64,000 nt of DNA from Methanobrevibacter thaueri (GTDB taxonomy: Archaea > Methanobacteriota > Methanobacteria > Methanobacteriales > Methanobacteriaceae): contig NZ_SUTJ01000004.1 in assembly GCF_015062915.1 (NCBI RefSeq), forward strand, positions 1 through 64,000, given 5' to 3'. The notes below the pieces were generated by a model. The model did no database searches. It worked only from the letters and a program-made list of their open reading frames with translations, and was not told where the DNA came from. The translations under genes and the position numbers were made by a program. Positions 52,293 to 60,896 of the stretch are shown piece after piece (within the stretch, counting starts at the first letter, position 1; the number at the start of each line of letters is the position of its first letter).

Positions 52293-53403
52293 TAACTACA
52301 CGCTCTTCTAATATGTTCATAGCTTTTTCAATATTCTCATAGGAATTGGCGTAGGACATTCTTACATGGCCTTCGCCGTTTGATCCGAATGCAGCTCCTG
52401 AAACGGTAATGACTCCTGCATCTGCAGCCTTTTTAACGAAGTCTTTATCTTCTATTTTAGGGAATACATAGAATGCTCCTTCGGCTTTTACGGTTTCATA
52501 GCCCATTTCATTTAATCTGGAAACTACGAGGTCACGCCTGTTTTGGAATTCATTCACCATCTTATTAACCTCATCCTGAGGACCTGTCAATGCTTCATAT
52601 GCACCTTTTTGTGCAGTTGAATTTGCACAGGCTATGCTGTTTTGATGGATTTTGAATATCTCTTCAGTAATATTCTCATTTGCAGTCAGGTATCCGACTC
52701 TCAGTCCTGTCATTGCATATGTTTTTGAAAATCCGTTGATTGTAATTACATTGTCACTGTATTTTCCTGGAGAGTGATGTTTCTTGTCATAGATAATTTT
52801 TTCATAGATTTCATCTGAAATGATTAGAAAATCATGGTCCATTGATAAATCAGCTATTGCTTTGATGTCTTCCTTTTCCATTACCGCACCGGTTGGGTTG
52901 GATGGTGTATTTAGGATAATTGCTTTTGTCTTGTCAGTTATCTTTTCTGCCACATCATCGGCCTTTAACTTGAATTCATTTTCCATTTTGCAGTCAACAG
53001 GCACGATTGTTCCTCCGGATATGTTGAGTATGGCTTCATATAACAGGAAGCTTGGGTCAGGCAGAATCACTTCATCGCCTGCTTCTATGAATGCCTGTGT
53101 ACTTGCATATAATGCTTCACTTGCTCCAACGGTAACAATGACATTTTCAGGTGTTGTGTTTATCCCATTGTCATTCTTGAATTTCTTAACTATTTCCTCT
53201 CTCAGTTCAATGTATCCAAGGTTGGGACTGTAATGGGTATCATTATCATCAATTGATCTTTTCATTGCATCCTTGATGTTTTGTGGAACATCAAAATCTG
53301 GCTCTCCAATTCCCAGGTTAATTGCACCTGGTTTGGTTGCTTCAAACATCTTTCTTATTTGTGACAATTCAATCTTTTTTGTTCTGCTTGCTGGATTTAT
53401 CAT
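52285..53403 (-). CDS. Class I/II PLP-dependent aminotransferase
   Basis: The 372-residue enzyme of the aspartate/aromatic aminotransferase superfamily opens NLGIGEPDFDVPQNIKDAMK and continues through ILNTPSNPTGAV and DEIYEKIIYDK. The PLP lysine is in INGFSKTYAMTGLRVGYL and the substrate arginine in GHVRMSYANSY. The specificity (aspartate, aromatic or other) cannot be fixed from sequence. It is co-oriented with the transporter downstream and follows the radical SAM gene at 53464 after 60 bases. Confidence 0.9.
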   Translation of the reverse strand: MINPASRTKKIELSQIRKMFEATKPGAINLGIGEPDFDVPQNIKDAMKRSIDDNDTHYSPNLGYIELREEIVKKFKNDNGINTTPENVIVTVGASEALYASTQAFIEAGDEVILPDPSFLLYEAILNISGGTIVPVDCKMENEFKLKADDVAEKITDKTKAIILNTPSNPTGAVMEKEDIKAIADLSMDHDFLIISDEIYEKIIYDKKHHSPGKYSDNVITINGFSKTYAMTGLRVGYLTANENITEEIFKIHQNSIACANSTAQKGAYEALTGPQDEVNKMVNEFQNRRDLVVSRLNEMGYETVKAEGAFYVFPKIEDKDFVKKAADAGVITVSGAAFGSNGEGHVRMSYANSYENIEKAMNILEERVVNG

Positions 53404-53463
53404 AAATTTTGCCTCGCTTATTATATTATATATTATTATAGTAAATTTATTTTTTTCTAGTAA

Positions 53464-55017
53464 TTATTTTTCACATGCCCCGCAGTTATAGCATGGGCAG
53501 GTTTCACACCATGGTGTTTGCTTGAGATTTCTCAATCGCCTATGTTCTATTTTCAGAAATTTTTTATCTACACCGGCATCAATATTGTCCCAAGGCAGTG
53601 GATCATCTATATTATATTTTGGAGCTATATCTCTCCATTCTTTTAGTATAACATTTTTTGATAAGCTTTTCTCAATAATTGCACCAACTTGTCTATTTCC
53701 ACAAGAGAGGGTATATTGGATTAGTCCTTTTTTAGGACTTTCGCACTTAATATTATAATTTTTCATTTCCTTTTGAATATATCGGATTTTCTTTTTAACA
53801 TCTTTAAAATCATAACCCTCCCATTGTAATGGTGTATGGGGTTTTGGAATAACTGGATTGACACTGAATTTCACTCTTTTTGGATTATGGTGCATATCAG
53901 CAATCTTTTTCATGTACTCACAAAGTTCATGAATGTCATCCATGGTCTCACCTGGAATTCCAATCAAAAAATATAGTTTGATATTGAAATCCAAATCAAC
54001 GGCATTTTTTATTACTGTAAAAATTTGCTCTTCCAGTATATGCTTATTTATGACTTTTCTTAGGGTGCTTGTTGATTCCGGTGCTAGGGTAATTGTTTTT
54101 AGTCCACTGTTTTTTAAAGTTTCTAAAGTGTGGCGTGTAATTGATTCGATTCTCAGTGATGGTGTTGAAATCTGAAACCCTTCACTTTCAAGTCCGTCAA
54201 TAAGTTCATCCAGATGATCATAATCTGAAACTGCTGCACCAATCAATGTAATCTTATTCAGTCCAGAATTCTTTCGACATTCAACTGCAATGTCGATTAG
54301 ATGTTCAGGGTCACATTGCCTCATCGGCCTGTAGAGGTAACCTGCCATGCAAAACCTGCAACCTCGTGTACATCCCCTTGAAACGTTCAGCATGATTGTG
54401 TTGTTGAAGACACTCATGAAATCATCATCATCGCTATCGCTCACTATTGGGTGTGTGATGTGATATGTCTTGTCAAGATCCTCAACGATTGCAATGCTTG
54501 TTTTGTTGTCATATTCCGGAATGTAGACTCCTTCGATATCCAGGAACTTTTCCAGGTTCTTATCGGGATTTGACAGGTAAGCGTCAATAAAATCGTTTAT
54601 GAGATTTTCTGCCTCCCCAATGATGAAAACATCAACATAATCTGATAACGGCATTGGGTTTGCGGTTGCGCAGGGCCCTCCAGCAATTATTAACGGGTCC
54701 TCATCTCCACGTTCGCTTCTTTTAAGAGGAATTTGAGCTTCTTTCAACATTTTCAATAAATTGAAATAGTCTTCCTCAAACTGAAGGGTAAAGCTCAATA
54801 TGTCAAAATGCCTGCTTGGAGTATTTGATTCCAATGAATTGACGCTAGGAAAAATTATCCTTTCACACCAAGTGTCTTCACGCTCATTGATGCAATTATA
54901 CAATATATTGTAACCTAATGAAGACATTGCGGTTCTATAAACATTGGGATAGCACAATCCAAATCGCATATCCACCTGCTTATAATCTTTTTTGAATATG
55001 TTCATTTCACTTAACAT
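53464..55017 (-). CDS. Radical SAM protein with N-terminal B12-type domain and C-terminal Cys cluster
   Basis: The protein is 517 residues. Residues 1-195 resemble the B12-binding-like half found in radical SAM methylthiotransferase relatives (RFGLCYPNVYRTAMSSLGYN; PLIIAGGPCATANPMPLSDY). The radical SAM domain has RGCTRGCRFCMAGY with Cys-x3-Cys-x2-Cys and IGIPGETMDDI. The C-terminus has a cysteine cluster, CETCPCYNCGACEK, that could hold an extra [4Fe-4S]. This is a large archaeal family without a proven reaction that I can name. The ATG 55017 follows GATGAT; a TTG lies one codon earlier. Confidence 0.85.
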   Translation of the reverse strand: MLSEMNIFKKDYKQVDMRFGLCYPNVYRTAMSSLGYNILYNCINEREDTWCERIIFPSVNSLESNTPSRHFDILSFTLQFEEDYFNLLKMLKEAQIPLKRSERGDEDPLIIAGGPCATANPMPLSDYVDVFIIGEAENLINDFIDAYLSNPDKNLEKFLDIEGVYIPEYDNKTSIAIVEDLDKTYHITHPIVSDSDDDDFMSVFNNTIMLNVSRGCTRGCRFCMAGYLYRPMRQCDPEHLIDIAVECRKNSGLNKITLIGAAVSDYDHLDELIDGLESEGFQISTPSLRIESITRHTLETLKNSGLKTITLAPESTSTLRKVINKHILEEQIFTVIKNAVDLDFNIKLYFLIGIPGETMDDIHELCEYMKKIADMHHNPKRVKFSVNPVIPKPHTPLQWEGYDFKDVKKKIRYIQKEMKNYNIKCESPKKGLIQYTLSCGNRQVGAIIEKSLSKNVILKEWRDIAPKYNIDDPLPWDNIDAGVDKKFLKIEHRRLRNLKQTPWCETCPCYNCGACEK

Positions 55018-55481
55018 CAAATCATCTTTTTGAGGGCTCTACATAGTATTTTGTCTTTTTTTAATTAAATAAGTTATTTTTAATTTAATAATGTCATTTC
55101 GTATAATTTTTCTTAATCTGAACAATAATTAATTGAAATTTGTTTTAATTTTATCACAATTAATGATTTTACTTATAAGTGCATTTTATATTTAAATATC
55201 CATTTTTAGTGTTTTTTTAAAATTTTATTTCAGATTTAAGAAATTTTGTTCAATCATAATTAATTTTATGATATTTATTAGTTTATTTGTAATTTATGGT
55301 TACTTATATCCTTTTTTGATTCATTTGAGCAATTTTAATGAGTTTTTCATATTTTTAAGTTTTAAAAACATTTATATAAGATAAAAAAAATAATTTTTAT
55401 CCACTCATTATGAAATACTATATGTTAGTATAATCATATTTTACTATAAAATTTTCGTAATGAGAACCAAGAGGTGGAAAA
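55018..55481. promoter_or_regulatory. 464-base divergent region with strong promoter and hairpin leader
   Basis: There is no gene here. The left part is AT-rich, with no structure seen. For the wall-protein gene, TATA TTTATATA lies at 55371-55378, so transcription should start near 55402. The leader then folds: CTCATTATGAAA (55404-55415) pairs with TTTCGTAATGAG (55453-55464) over 12 bases with one G-U, enclosing hairpin ATACTA-tatgt-TAGTAT (55415-55431). The ribosome binding site GAGGTGG (55471-55477) lies seven bases after this stem. Confidence 0.55.
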
Positions 55482-58451
55482 ATTTCGATAAAAAATAAGA
55501 CATTATTGATATCTCTTGTGTTAATGTTTTTCCTAGCATTAGGAACTGTTAGTGCAACAGAATCAATCAATGTTTCAGATACAGAAGATTCAAATTTAAT
55601 AAGTGACGGTGCTGATGCATTGTCCACACAAAATAAATTAGAAATTTCTAGCGAGGATTCTATCTCAGAAACTAATATAGTTAATTCTCATGATGATAAT
55701 TTGGGGAGTTATCCTGATGATGAGGTGCTCAATTCCAGTGCCGATTCATATTATGAGGATAATCAAAATTTAACTTCCAATGCTGATGTAGTAGATCAGG
55801 ATAATTTAACCACATCTAGTTCAAGTATCGATAGTGTTGTTTCTGTAAGTTCAAGTGATGACATGGTTGGTGCTGCTAGTTCATCCAAAAGTTCTGCTCC
55901 AGTATCTACAAAGTTAACTGTGGTAAATGCCCATTATAACAAGGCGGCCACTTACTTCAAAGTTACTTTGAAAGACGATTCAGGTAACCCTTTAAAAAAT
56001 CAGAAAGTTTCTTTAAAAGTGAACAAGAAAACCTATTCCGCATATACCAATGATGAAGGTATTGCATTAATCAAGGCAGCCAGCTTGAGGGTTGGTTCAT
56101 ACAGCGTTATCATAAGTTATGCCGGAAGTTCAGGTTACTCTTCATCCTCACTTTCCAAGAAAGTTAAAGTGTTATCTTCTGCAGTTGGAAGTGATTTAAC
56201 AAAAACTTATAGACAAACATCTAAATATAGCGTTAAATTTTGGAAAGACAATGGCGTATTGGCAAATACCCAGGTCACTTTCAAAGTAAACGGCAAGACC
56301 TACACTAAAACCACAGACAGTAACGGTGTTGCTGGCCTCAATATCAAGTTGCATGTAGGTAAGTATACAATCACTGCAATCAATCCTTATTCAGGTGAAC
56401 AGGTTTCACACAAGGTCACCGTGAAAAAGGAAAAGACTGATATTGGATCAAAGGCAAAAACCTATATCCACGCTAACAAGAAAGGCTCTTTTAGCGTAAC
56501 CCTTAAATCAAAACATAATGACCTGCTTAAGAATAAGAAAATCACCTTCACTTATGATGATAAGAAAGTAACCGCAAAGACTAATGCGAATGGGAAAGCT
56601 ACCATAACTATTCCTGTTCTTGCTAAAGGTACCTACACAATCAACTATGAGTACGATGGTAGTGACAATTACTATTCTGATTCAGGCAGTGCAAAACTTG
56701 TTGTTGCAAAGCCAACAACAAAGTTCGAATCAAAGATTACTGTTGTTGATTACAAGGACGGATCAAAATTCAAGGTAAAACTAACCGACAGTGACGGCAA
56801 GGAGTTAGCCAATAAGCAAGTCAAGATTAAGTTCCATGGTGAAACCAAAACTTACAAGACTAACAAGAACGGTAATGTCTATGTCTCCTTAAAGGATGTT
56901 AAGCCGGGCAATTATTTGGTGAAATATTCCCATTCTACTGAAGGGGCAAAGGATTATAGTTCCGGTTCAAACAGGGTCATAATCCTTAAACTGACTGCTA
57001 AAGTAAGTGCCAGTGACTTAACAATGAAAGCCAATGACGGTTCCACTTACAAGGTGACTGTCAAGGATAAATCAGGTAAGGTCCTTAAGGACGTGACTGT
57101 CAAATCCGTCATAGGCGGCAAGCCATATCTTTACAAAACTGATGCAAATGGTGTAGCTAAGTTGAAAATTACCAATGGAGCAGGATCATATAAGATTCAA
57201 ACCTATTTGGCAGACCCTTGTTACAAATCCAGTGTGGTCACTAAGACACTTCTGGTTAAGGGATACAAGTTCGTTGCTAAAAACGCTTATATCTCAGCTA
57301 ATGGTAAGGCGACCTATTCAGTCAAGTTAGTCAATGAAAAGAATAATGTGGCTGCAAACAAGGATGTTGTTTTCACTTTCGATGGAAAGGACACAACTGT
57401 CAAGACAGACTCCAAAGGTATAGCTAAAGTCAGTTTAGGTGTAGTTTCTAAAGGTACTCACAACATTAAGTTCAACCATGGTTCTGCTGATGGTTCAGCA
57501 AAGATTTATGCTGTTAATAAGGTATCCCTAAAAGAAATACTTGAGGCTTCAAAGAAAGTTAAAAAGTACATTTCAGAACATGCGAAATTGCCTTCATCAG
57601 TAAAACTCGGAGATGTGTCAGTAAAGACTGCAGATTATTTATATTTGGCTTCCAAGGCTATTGTAAACTTGAAAGATGGAAGTAAAAATTCAATCTCCAT
57701 TAAGATTTTAACCAATCCGTCCAGCCCTAAGGCAGCGACTGATTTAGGTTATCTGAAGGATTATCTTAGTGTTGCAAAAAGTGTTGTAAAGACCGCAGAA
57801 TCTAAAGGCAAATTGCCTAACTATGTAAATTCCAAAATCGGAAAAATAGGTTACAAGGGTATTGTAAGTGCATTTGCAAAGGTACTTGTTTCATATGACA
57901 AGAAAGATAAAATGCCTTCATACATTGCTGTAAAATCCCTATCAAGTTCAACTTCTTCAGCAAAAGGAGCTATGAACATGAAAAATACAATCACTGCTTT
58001 GGCAGCATATCTTGCAGCTTCCAAGAACTGTGAAGTTAACAATGCTAAAATCAAAAAACTGGTCACAAAATTGACCAAGGATTGTAAAACCGAAAAGGAA
58101 AAGGCAAGTGCCATTTACAATTATGTAAGGGACAAGATTTCTTACAGTTTCTATTACAACACAAGATATGGTGCTGTAGGCACATTAAATGCTAAATCTG
58201 GAAATTGTGTAGATCAAGCACACTTAACTGTGGCAATGTTTAGGGCCGCAGGTCTGGCAACCAGATATGTCCATGCAAAATGTACCTTCTCAAGTGGAAA
58301 CACTTTCGGGCATGTATTTGCTCAGGTATTGATTGGAAATACATGGACTGTTGCAGATACTACAAGTTCTAGAAACTCGTTAGGTAAGGTAGCTAATTGG
58401 AATACAAACACATATGTACTTGAGAGTTTTTCATCAAGTATTTCATTCTAA
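55482..58451 (+). CDS. Secreted Ig-repeat wall protein with pseudomurein-binding repeats and C71/transglutaminase-like peptidase
   Basis: The protein is about 989 residues. Domains: signal peptide, Ser/Asp-rich spacer (to ~140), about six Ig-like repeats of ~85-90 residues (~140-670), two pseudomurein-binding-type repeats (ILEASKKVKKYISEHAKLPS and a second with SKGKLPNYV), and a cysteine peptidase domain with SGNCVDQAH (Cys), FGHVFAQV (His) and VADTTS (Asp). This is the layout of pseudomurein endoisopeptidases (PeiW/PeiP), suggesting an autolysin that remodels the wall. No ATG fits: TTG 55506 lacks a ribosome binding site and trims the signal peptide, while ATT 55482 is correctly placed after GAGGTGG. 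Confidence 0.8.
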   Translation: MSIKNKTLLISLVLMFFLALGTVSATESINVSDTEDSNLISDGADALSTQNKLEISSEDSISETNIVNSHDDNLGSYPDDEVLNSSADSYYEDNQNLTSNADVVDQDNLTTSSSSIDSVVSVSSSDDMVGAASSSKSSAPVSTKLTVVNAHYNKAATYFKVTLKDDSGNPLKNQKVSLKVNKKTYSAYTNDEGIALIKAASLRVGSYSVIISYAGSSGYSSSSLSKKVKVLSSAVGSDLTKTYRQTSKYSVKFWKDNGVLANTQVTFKVNGKTYTKTTDSNGVAGLNIKLHVGKYTITAINPYSGEQVSHKVTVKKEKTDIGSKAKTYIHANKKGSFSVTLKSKHNDLLKNKKITFTYDDKKVTAKTNANGKATITIPVLAKGTYTINYEYDGSDNYYSDSGSAKLVVAKPTTKFESKITVVDYKDGSKFKVKLTDSDGKELANKQVKIKFHGETKTYKTNKNGNVYVSLKDVKPGNYLVKYSHSTEGAKDYSSGSNRVIILKLTAKVSASDLTMKANDGSTYKVTVKDKSGKVLKDVTVKSVIGGKPYLYKTDANGVAKLKITNGAGSYKIQTYLADPCYKSSVVTKTLLVKGYKFVAKNAYISANGKATYSVKLVNEKNNVAANKDVVFTFDGKDTTVKTDSKGIAKVSLGVVSKGTHNIKFNHGSADGSAKIYAVNKVSLKEILEASKKVKKYISEHAKLPSSVKLGDVSVKTADYLYLASKAIVNLKDGSKNSISIKILTNPSSPKAATDLGYLKDYLSVAKSVVKTAESKGKLPNYVNSKIGKIGYKGIVSAFAKVLVSYDKKDKMPSYIAVKSLSSSTSSAKGAMNMKNTITALAAYLAASKNCEVNNAKIKKLVTKLTKDCKTEKEKASAIYNYVRDKISYSFYYNTRYGAVGTLNAKSGNCVDQAHLTVAMFRAAGLATRYVHAKCTFSSGNTFGHVFAQVLIGNTWTVADTTSSRNSLGKVANWNTNTYVLESFSSSISF

Positions 58452-58556
58452 TTATCTCCTTTTTTTAATTTTTTTAATAATTTTCTTTTTTTATAGCTAA
58501 TTTTATAAAATAGTTCTAATATACATTTAATCACAAGTTAATGTTAGGACAATATC

Positions 58557-59015
58557 ATGAATTCTAAAAAGTATAGTAAAGTGGCTGTTGGGGGAACTTT
58601 CGACAAGTTTCATGACGGTCATAAGAAATTGTTATCAACTGCCTTTGAGATAGGTGATGAAATTGAAATTGGAGTCACTTCCGATGCTTTTGGCGGTTTG
58701 AAAGGAGACATTGATTCTTGTAAAGAGAGAATGAGTAATTTAAAGTCTTTTTTTGCCGAGAGATCTAATTTTATAGTCATTCCTTTAGAAGACCCGTATG
58801 GGACAACAATTTATGATGCCGATTTTGATGCTATCGTTGTCAGCGAGGAGACTGAACCTACTGCAGTTGAAATCAATAAGATTAGAATTTCAAAAGGTAT
58901 GAAACCTTTGGATATTGTTGTTGTTAGCTTCGTCTTAGCTTATGATGGAAATCCCATTTCCTCCACACGAATTAGGAGTGGTGAAATAAATCAGAAAGGG
59001 AATTTCATCGAATAA
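58557..59015 (+). CDS. coaD: Archaeal phosphopantetheine adenylyltransferase
   Basis: Fourth enzyme of coenzyme A synthesis, nucleotidyltransferase fold. It has KVAVGGTFDKFHDGHKKLLS with the T/HxGH-type motif (FHDGH) and ends with the ISSTRIRSGEI signature that binds ATP. The length of 152 residues matches the archaeal PPAT group rather than bacterial CoaD. The preceding 100 bases are AT-rich and hold its promoter. It stands alone upstream of the ferredoxin operon. Confidence 0.92.
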   Translation: MNSKKYSKVAVGGTFDKFHDGHKKLLSTAFEIGDEIEIGVTSDAFGGLKGDIDSCKERMSNLKSFFAERSNFIVIPLEDPYGTTIYDADFDAIVVSEETEPTAVEINKIRISKGMKPLDIVVVSFVLAYDGNPISSTRIRSGEINQKGNFIE

Positions 59016-59025
59016 TCGGAAAATA

Positions 59026-59056
59026 TATCGATATGTTTATATATTCATTTCGATAA
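59026..59056 (+). promoter_or_regulatory. Ferredoxin/polyferredoxin promoter flanked by TATCGA-type half-sites
   Basis: TATA TTTATATA (59036-59043) is flanked on the left by the palindrome TATCGATA (59026-59033) and on the right by TCGATAAATATT starting at 59050, which mirrors the left arm imperfectly. A protein bound to both arms would cover the TATA box. Confidence 0.4.
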
Positions 59057-59104
59057 ATATTTAATTGACATAAAAAATTTTTTTATGTAAATTGAGGTGG
59101 TTAT

Positions 59105-59296
59105 ATGGCAGTAAAAATAGACGCTGATGCTTGCGGACACATCCAAGATTGTCCAGTGCAAGGATTATGTATTAAACTTTGTGAACAAGGAGCAATCATA
59201 GAAGAAGACGGGGACGTAAAAATAGTTCCTGAAAATTGTGATGATTGTGATCTTTGCATACAAAATTGTCCAAATCAAGCCATTTCTAAAGCATGA
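59105..59296 (+). CDS. Two-cluster ferredoxin
   Basis: The 63-residue protein has two cysteine groups: CGHIQDCPVQGLCIKLC and CDDCDLCIQNCP, so it probably holds two [4Fe-4S] clusters. The first group is irregularly spaced compared with ordinary ferredoxin. GAGGTGG precedes the ATG. The stop overlaps the region where the polyferredoxin ribosome binding site begins, so the two are translated together and likely exchange electrons. Confidence 0.85.
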   Translation: MAVKIDADACGHIQDCPVQGLCIKLCEQGAIIEEDGDVKIVPENCDDCDLCIQNCPNQAISKA

Positions 59297-59304
59297 GGGA
59301 TAAT

Positions 59305-60315
59305 ATGTTTAATGTTGAAAGAGAGGGTGTAGAGCACCGTATCTTGTCATACAAAGACTCAAACTGTGTTGGCTGTGGAATATGTGTAAATGTATGTCCA
59401 ACCGATTCGTTAAGATTGGGTCCTATCGTGCCTGTTGCACGTGGATTAATTGAAATGGATTTGGTTTCCTGCACTGCAGATTCTTGTGTGCTATGCGGAT
59501 TGTGTTCAGTGGCTTGTCCATTTGATTCATTATCATTAACTATCGATGGCACTGATATTAAAGAAATGGATGAGTATCCTAGTTGGGATGTTGAATCAAG
59601 TGTTGATGATGAAGAATGTGTGTATTGTGGTAGATGTTATTCGGCATGTCCGAGGGATTCAATTCTCTTTGAAAGAAAGCTCCCTAATCCGGTTGATCTG
59701 GTTAGAGGAGAAATCGAAATCAATGAAGACGATTGTATTTACTGTTCTTTCTGTGCAGATATGTGTCCTGCTGGAGCTATTACAGTTAAAAATGTTCCAA
59801 CATCAACAAGTGACTTGTTGAACAATTCAATTGAAGTCGACCTATCAAAATGTATTTTCTGTGGAGTTTGTAAGAGAGTATGTCCTGAAAATGCAATTAA
59901 ACAAATCTGTTCTACTTGTATGTTGAGAGATGAAATTCCTGCTCCTGAAATTACTGGTGAAACATTCATTTTAGAAAGAACCTGCGTAAACTGTTCATGG
60001 TGTTCTGAAATATGTCCAGTTGATGCAATCAATATCACTAAACCATTTGAAGGTACTTTGGAATTGGTTGAAAGTGATGAAAAGGTTTGTAAAGGGGACT
60101 CATGCCACGCATGTCTTGATGTATGTCCATGTAATGCAGTAGAAATTGTTGATGGAAAATCTGTTACTAACCTGGACTTCTGTAATTTATGTGGTGCCTG
60201 TGTAAATGCATGTCCACAAAATATTAGAGTCGTGTCCAGAACAGCAATGAAATTGAATAATGTTAATTCTGAATCATGGAAAGAAATATTGGATAGTTTA
60301 TTGGTTGGAAAATAG
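59305..60315 (+). CDS. fwdF: Eight-cluster polyferredoxin, FwdF-like
   Basis: The 336-residue iron-sulfur protein has eight cysteine groups of the CxxCxxCxxxCP type or close variants (CVGCGICVNVCP, CVLCGLCSVACP, CVYCGRCYSACP, CIYCSFCADMCP, CIFCGVCKRVCP, CVNCSWCSEICP, CKGDSCHACLDVCP, CNLCGACVNACP). The opening VEREGVEHRILSYKDSNCVG fits the FwdF subunit of formylmethanofuran dehydrogenase, which wires that enzyme to heterodisulfide reductase. The start at 59305 follows GAGGGA. Other fwd genes are not in the window, so another polyferredoxin (MvhB- or Ehb-type) remains possible. Confidence 0.8.
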   Translation: MFNVEREGVEHRILSYKDSNCVGCGICVNVCPTDSLRLGPIVPVARGLIEMDLVSCTADSCVLCGLCSVACPFDSLSLTIDGTDIKEMDEYPSWDVESSVDDEECVYCGRCYSACPRDSILFERKLPNPVDLVRGEIEINEDDCIYCSFCADMCPAGAITVKNVPTSTSDLLNNSIEVDLSKCIFCGVCKRVCPENAIKQICSTCMLRDEIPAPEITGETFILERTCVNCSWCSEICPVDAINITKPFEGTLELVESDEKVCKGDSCHACLDVCPCNAVEIVDGKSVTNLDFCNLCGACVNACPQNIRVVSRTAMKLNNVNSESWKEILDSLLVGK

Positions 60316-60334
60316 AGAGTGATACTCTCATTTT

Positions 60335-60514
60335 TCATATTTTATTTATTAATGAATCTTTTTCTGTTTTTAATAAGTTTTGAATGTTATTTTGTGTTTT
60401 TTCAGTTATATTAGACATATAACTTCCGACTAGAAGCACGATTATGATCAATCCTCCAACTATCAGGATTAGTTCTGCGCTTCCCTGACCCTTATTGTCT
60501 GGTTTTCTAAACAT
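60335..60514 (-). CDS. Class III signal peptide pilin-like protein 2
   Basis: The 59-residue protein opens MFRKPDNKGQGSAELILIVG, where GQGSAE is the class III (EppA) processing site with Gln at +1 and Glu at +5, followed by a single hydrophobic helix (LIIIVLLVGSY) and a short polar tail. It would be a minor archaeal pilin. Its start lies inside the 3' end of the neighbouring pilin gene, eight bases overlapping, so the two are co-translated. It is shorter than most pilins. Confidence 0.7.
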   Translation of the reverse strand: MFRKPDNKGQGSAELILIVGGLIIIVLLVGSYMSNITEKTQNNIQNLLKTEKDSLINKI

Positions 60515-60713
60515 GGGTCCTGTTGTCGAGTATGGTGTTTCTCACATCAATGATGTCATCTTTTGCCTTGAGGCTGACATCACTTGTGTTCATATATGAC
60601 CTATATATTGTTAATGCGAGTAGTGCAATAACAATAACTCCTCCGAATAGGAGAATGTATTCGGCGGCACCCTGGCCGGAATTTTCATTCATGAATTTTT
60701 TCAGTTTGCTCAT
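60507..60713 (-). CDS. Class III signal peptide pilin-like protein 1
   Basis: The 68-residue protein has a basic start MSKLKKFMNENSGQGAAEYI, a GQGAAE class III processing site (Gln +1, Glu +5), a hydrophobic helix (LLFGGVIVIALLALTI) and a ~25-residue polar tail. This is the pattern of archaeal pilins cut by EppA and assembled by a type IV pilus-like machine. The start at 60713 follows GGTGAG; an ATG at 60731 precedes that site. It is the first gene of a two-pilin operon. The assembly ATPase is not in the window. Confidence 0.8.
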   Translation of the reverse strand: MSKLKKFMNENSGQGAAEYILLFGGVIVIALLALTIYRSYMNTSDVSLKAKDDIIDVRNTILDNRTHV

Positions 60714-60896
60714 TTTTCTCACCAATTTCATATAGGTTTTTATACTATATTAATATTACTATTTTAATAAAAAGTATTACTTAAATATTTTTTCTATCAA
60801 TTTTTTCCTATTTTTTCCATTAACTTTATAAATGGTTTCGAATAAATAAAATAATAGTTAAATAATAGAGTGATAATAATTGATAAGGGTGAAAAC

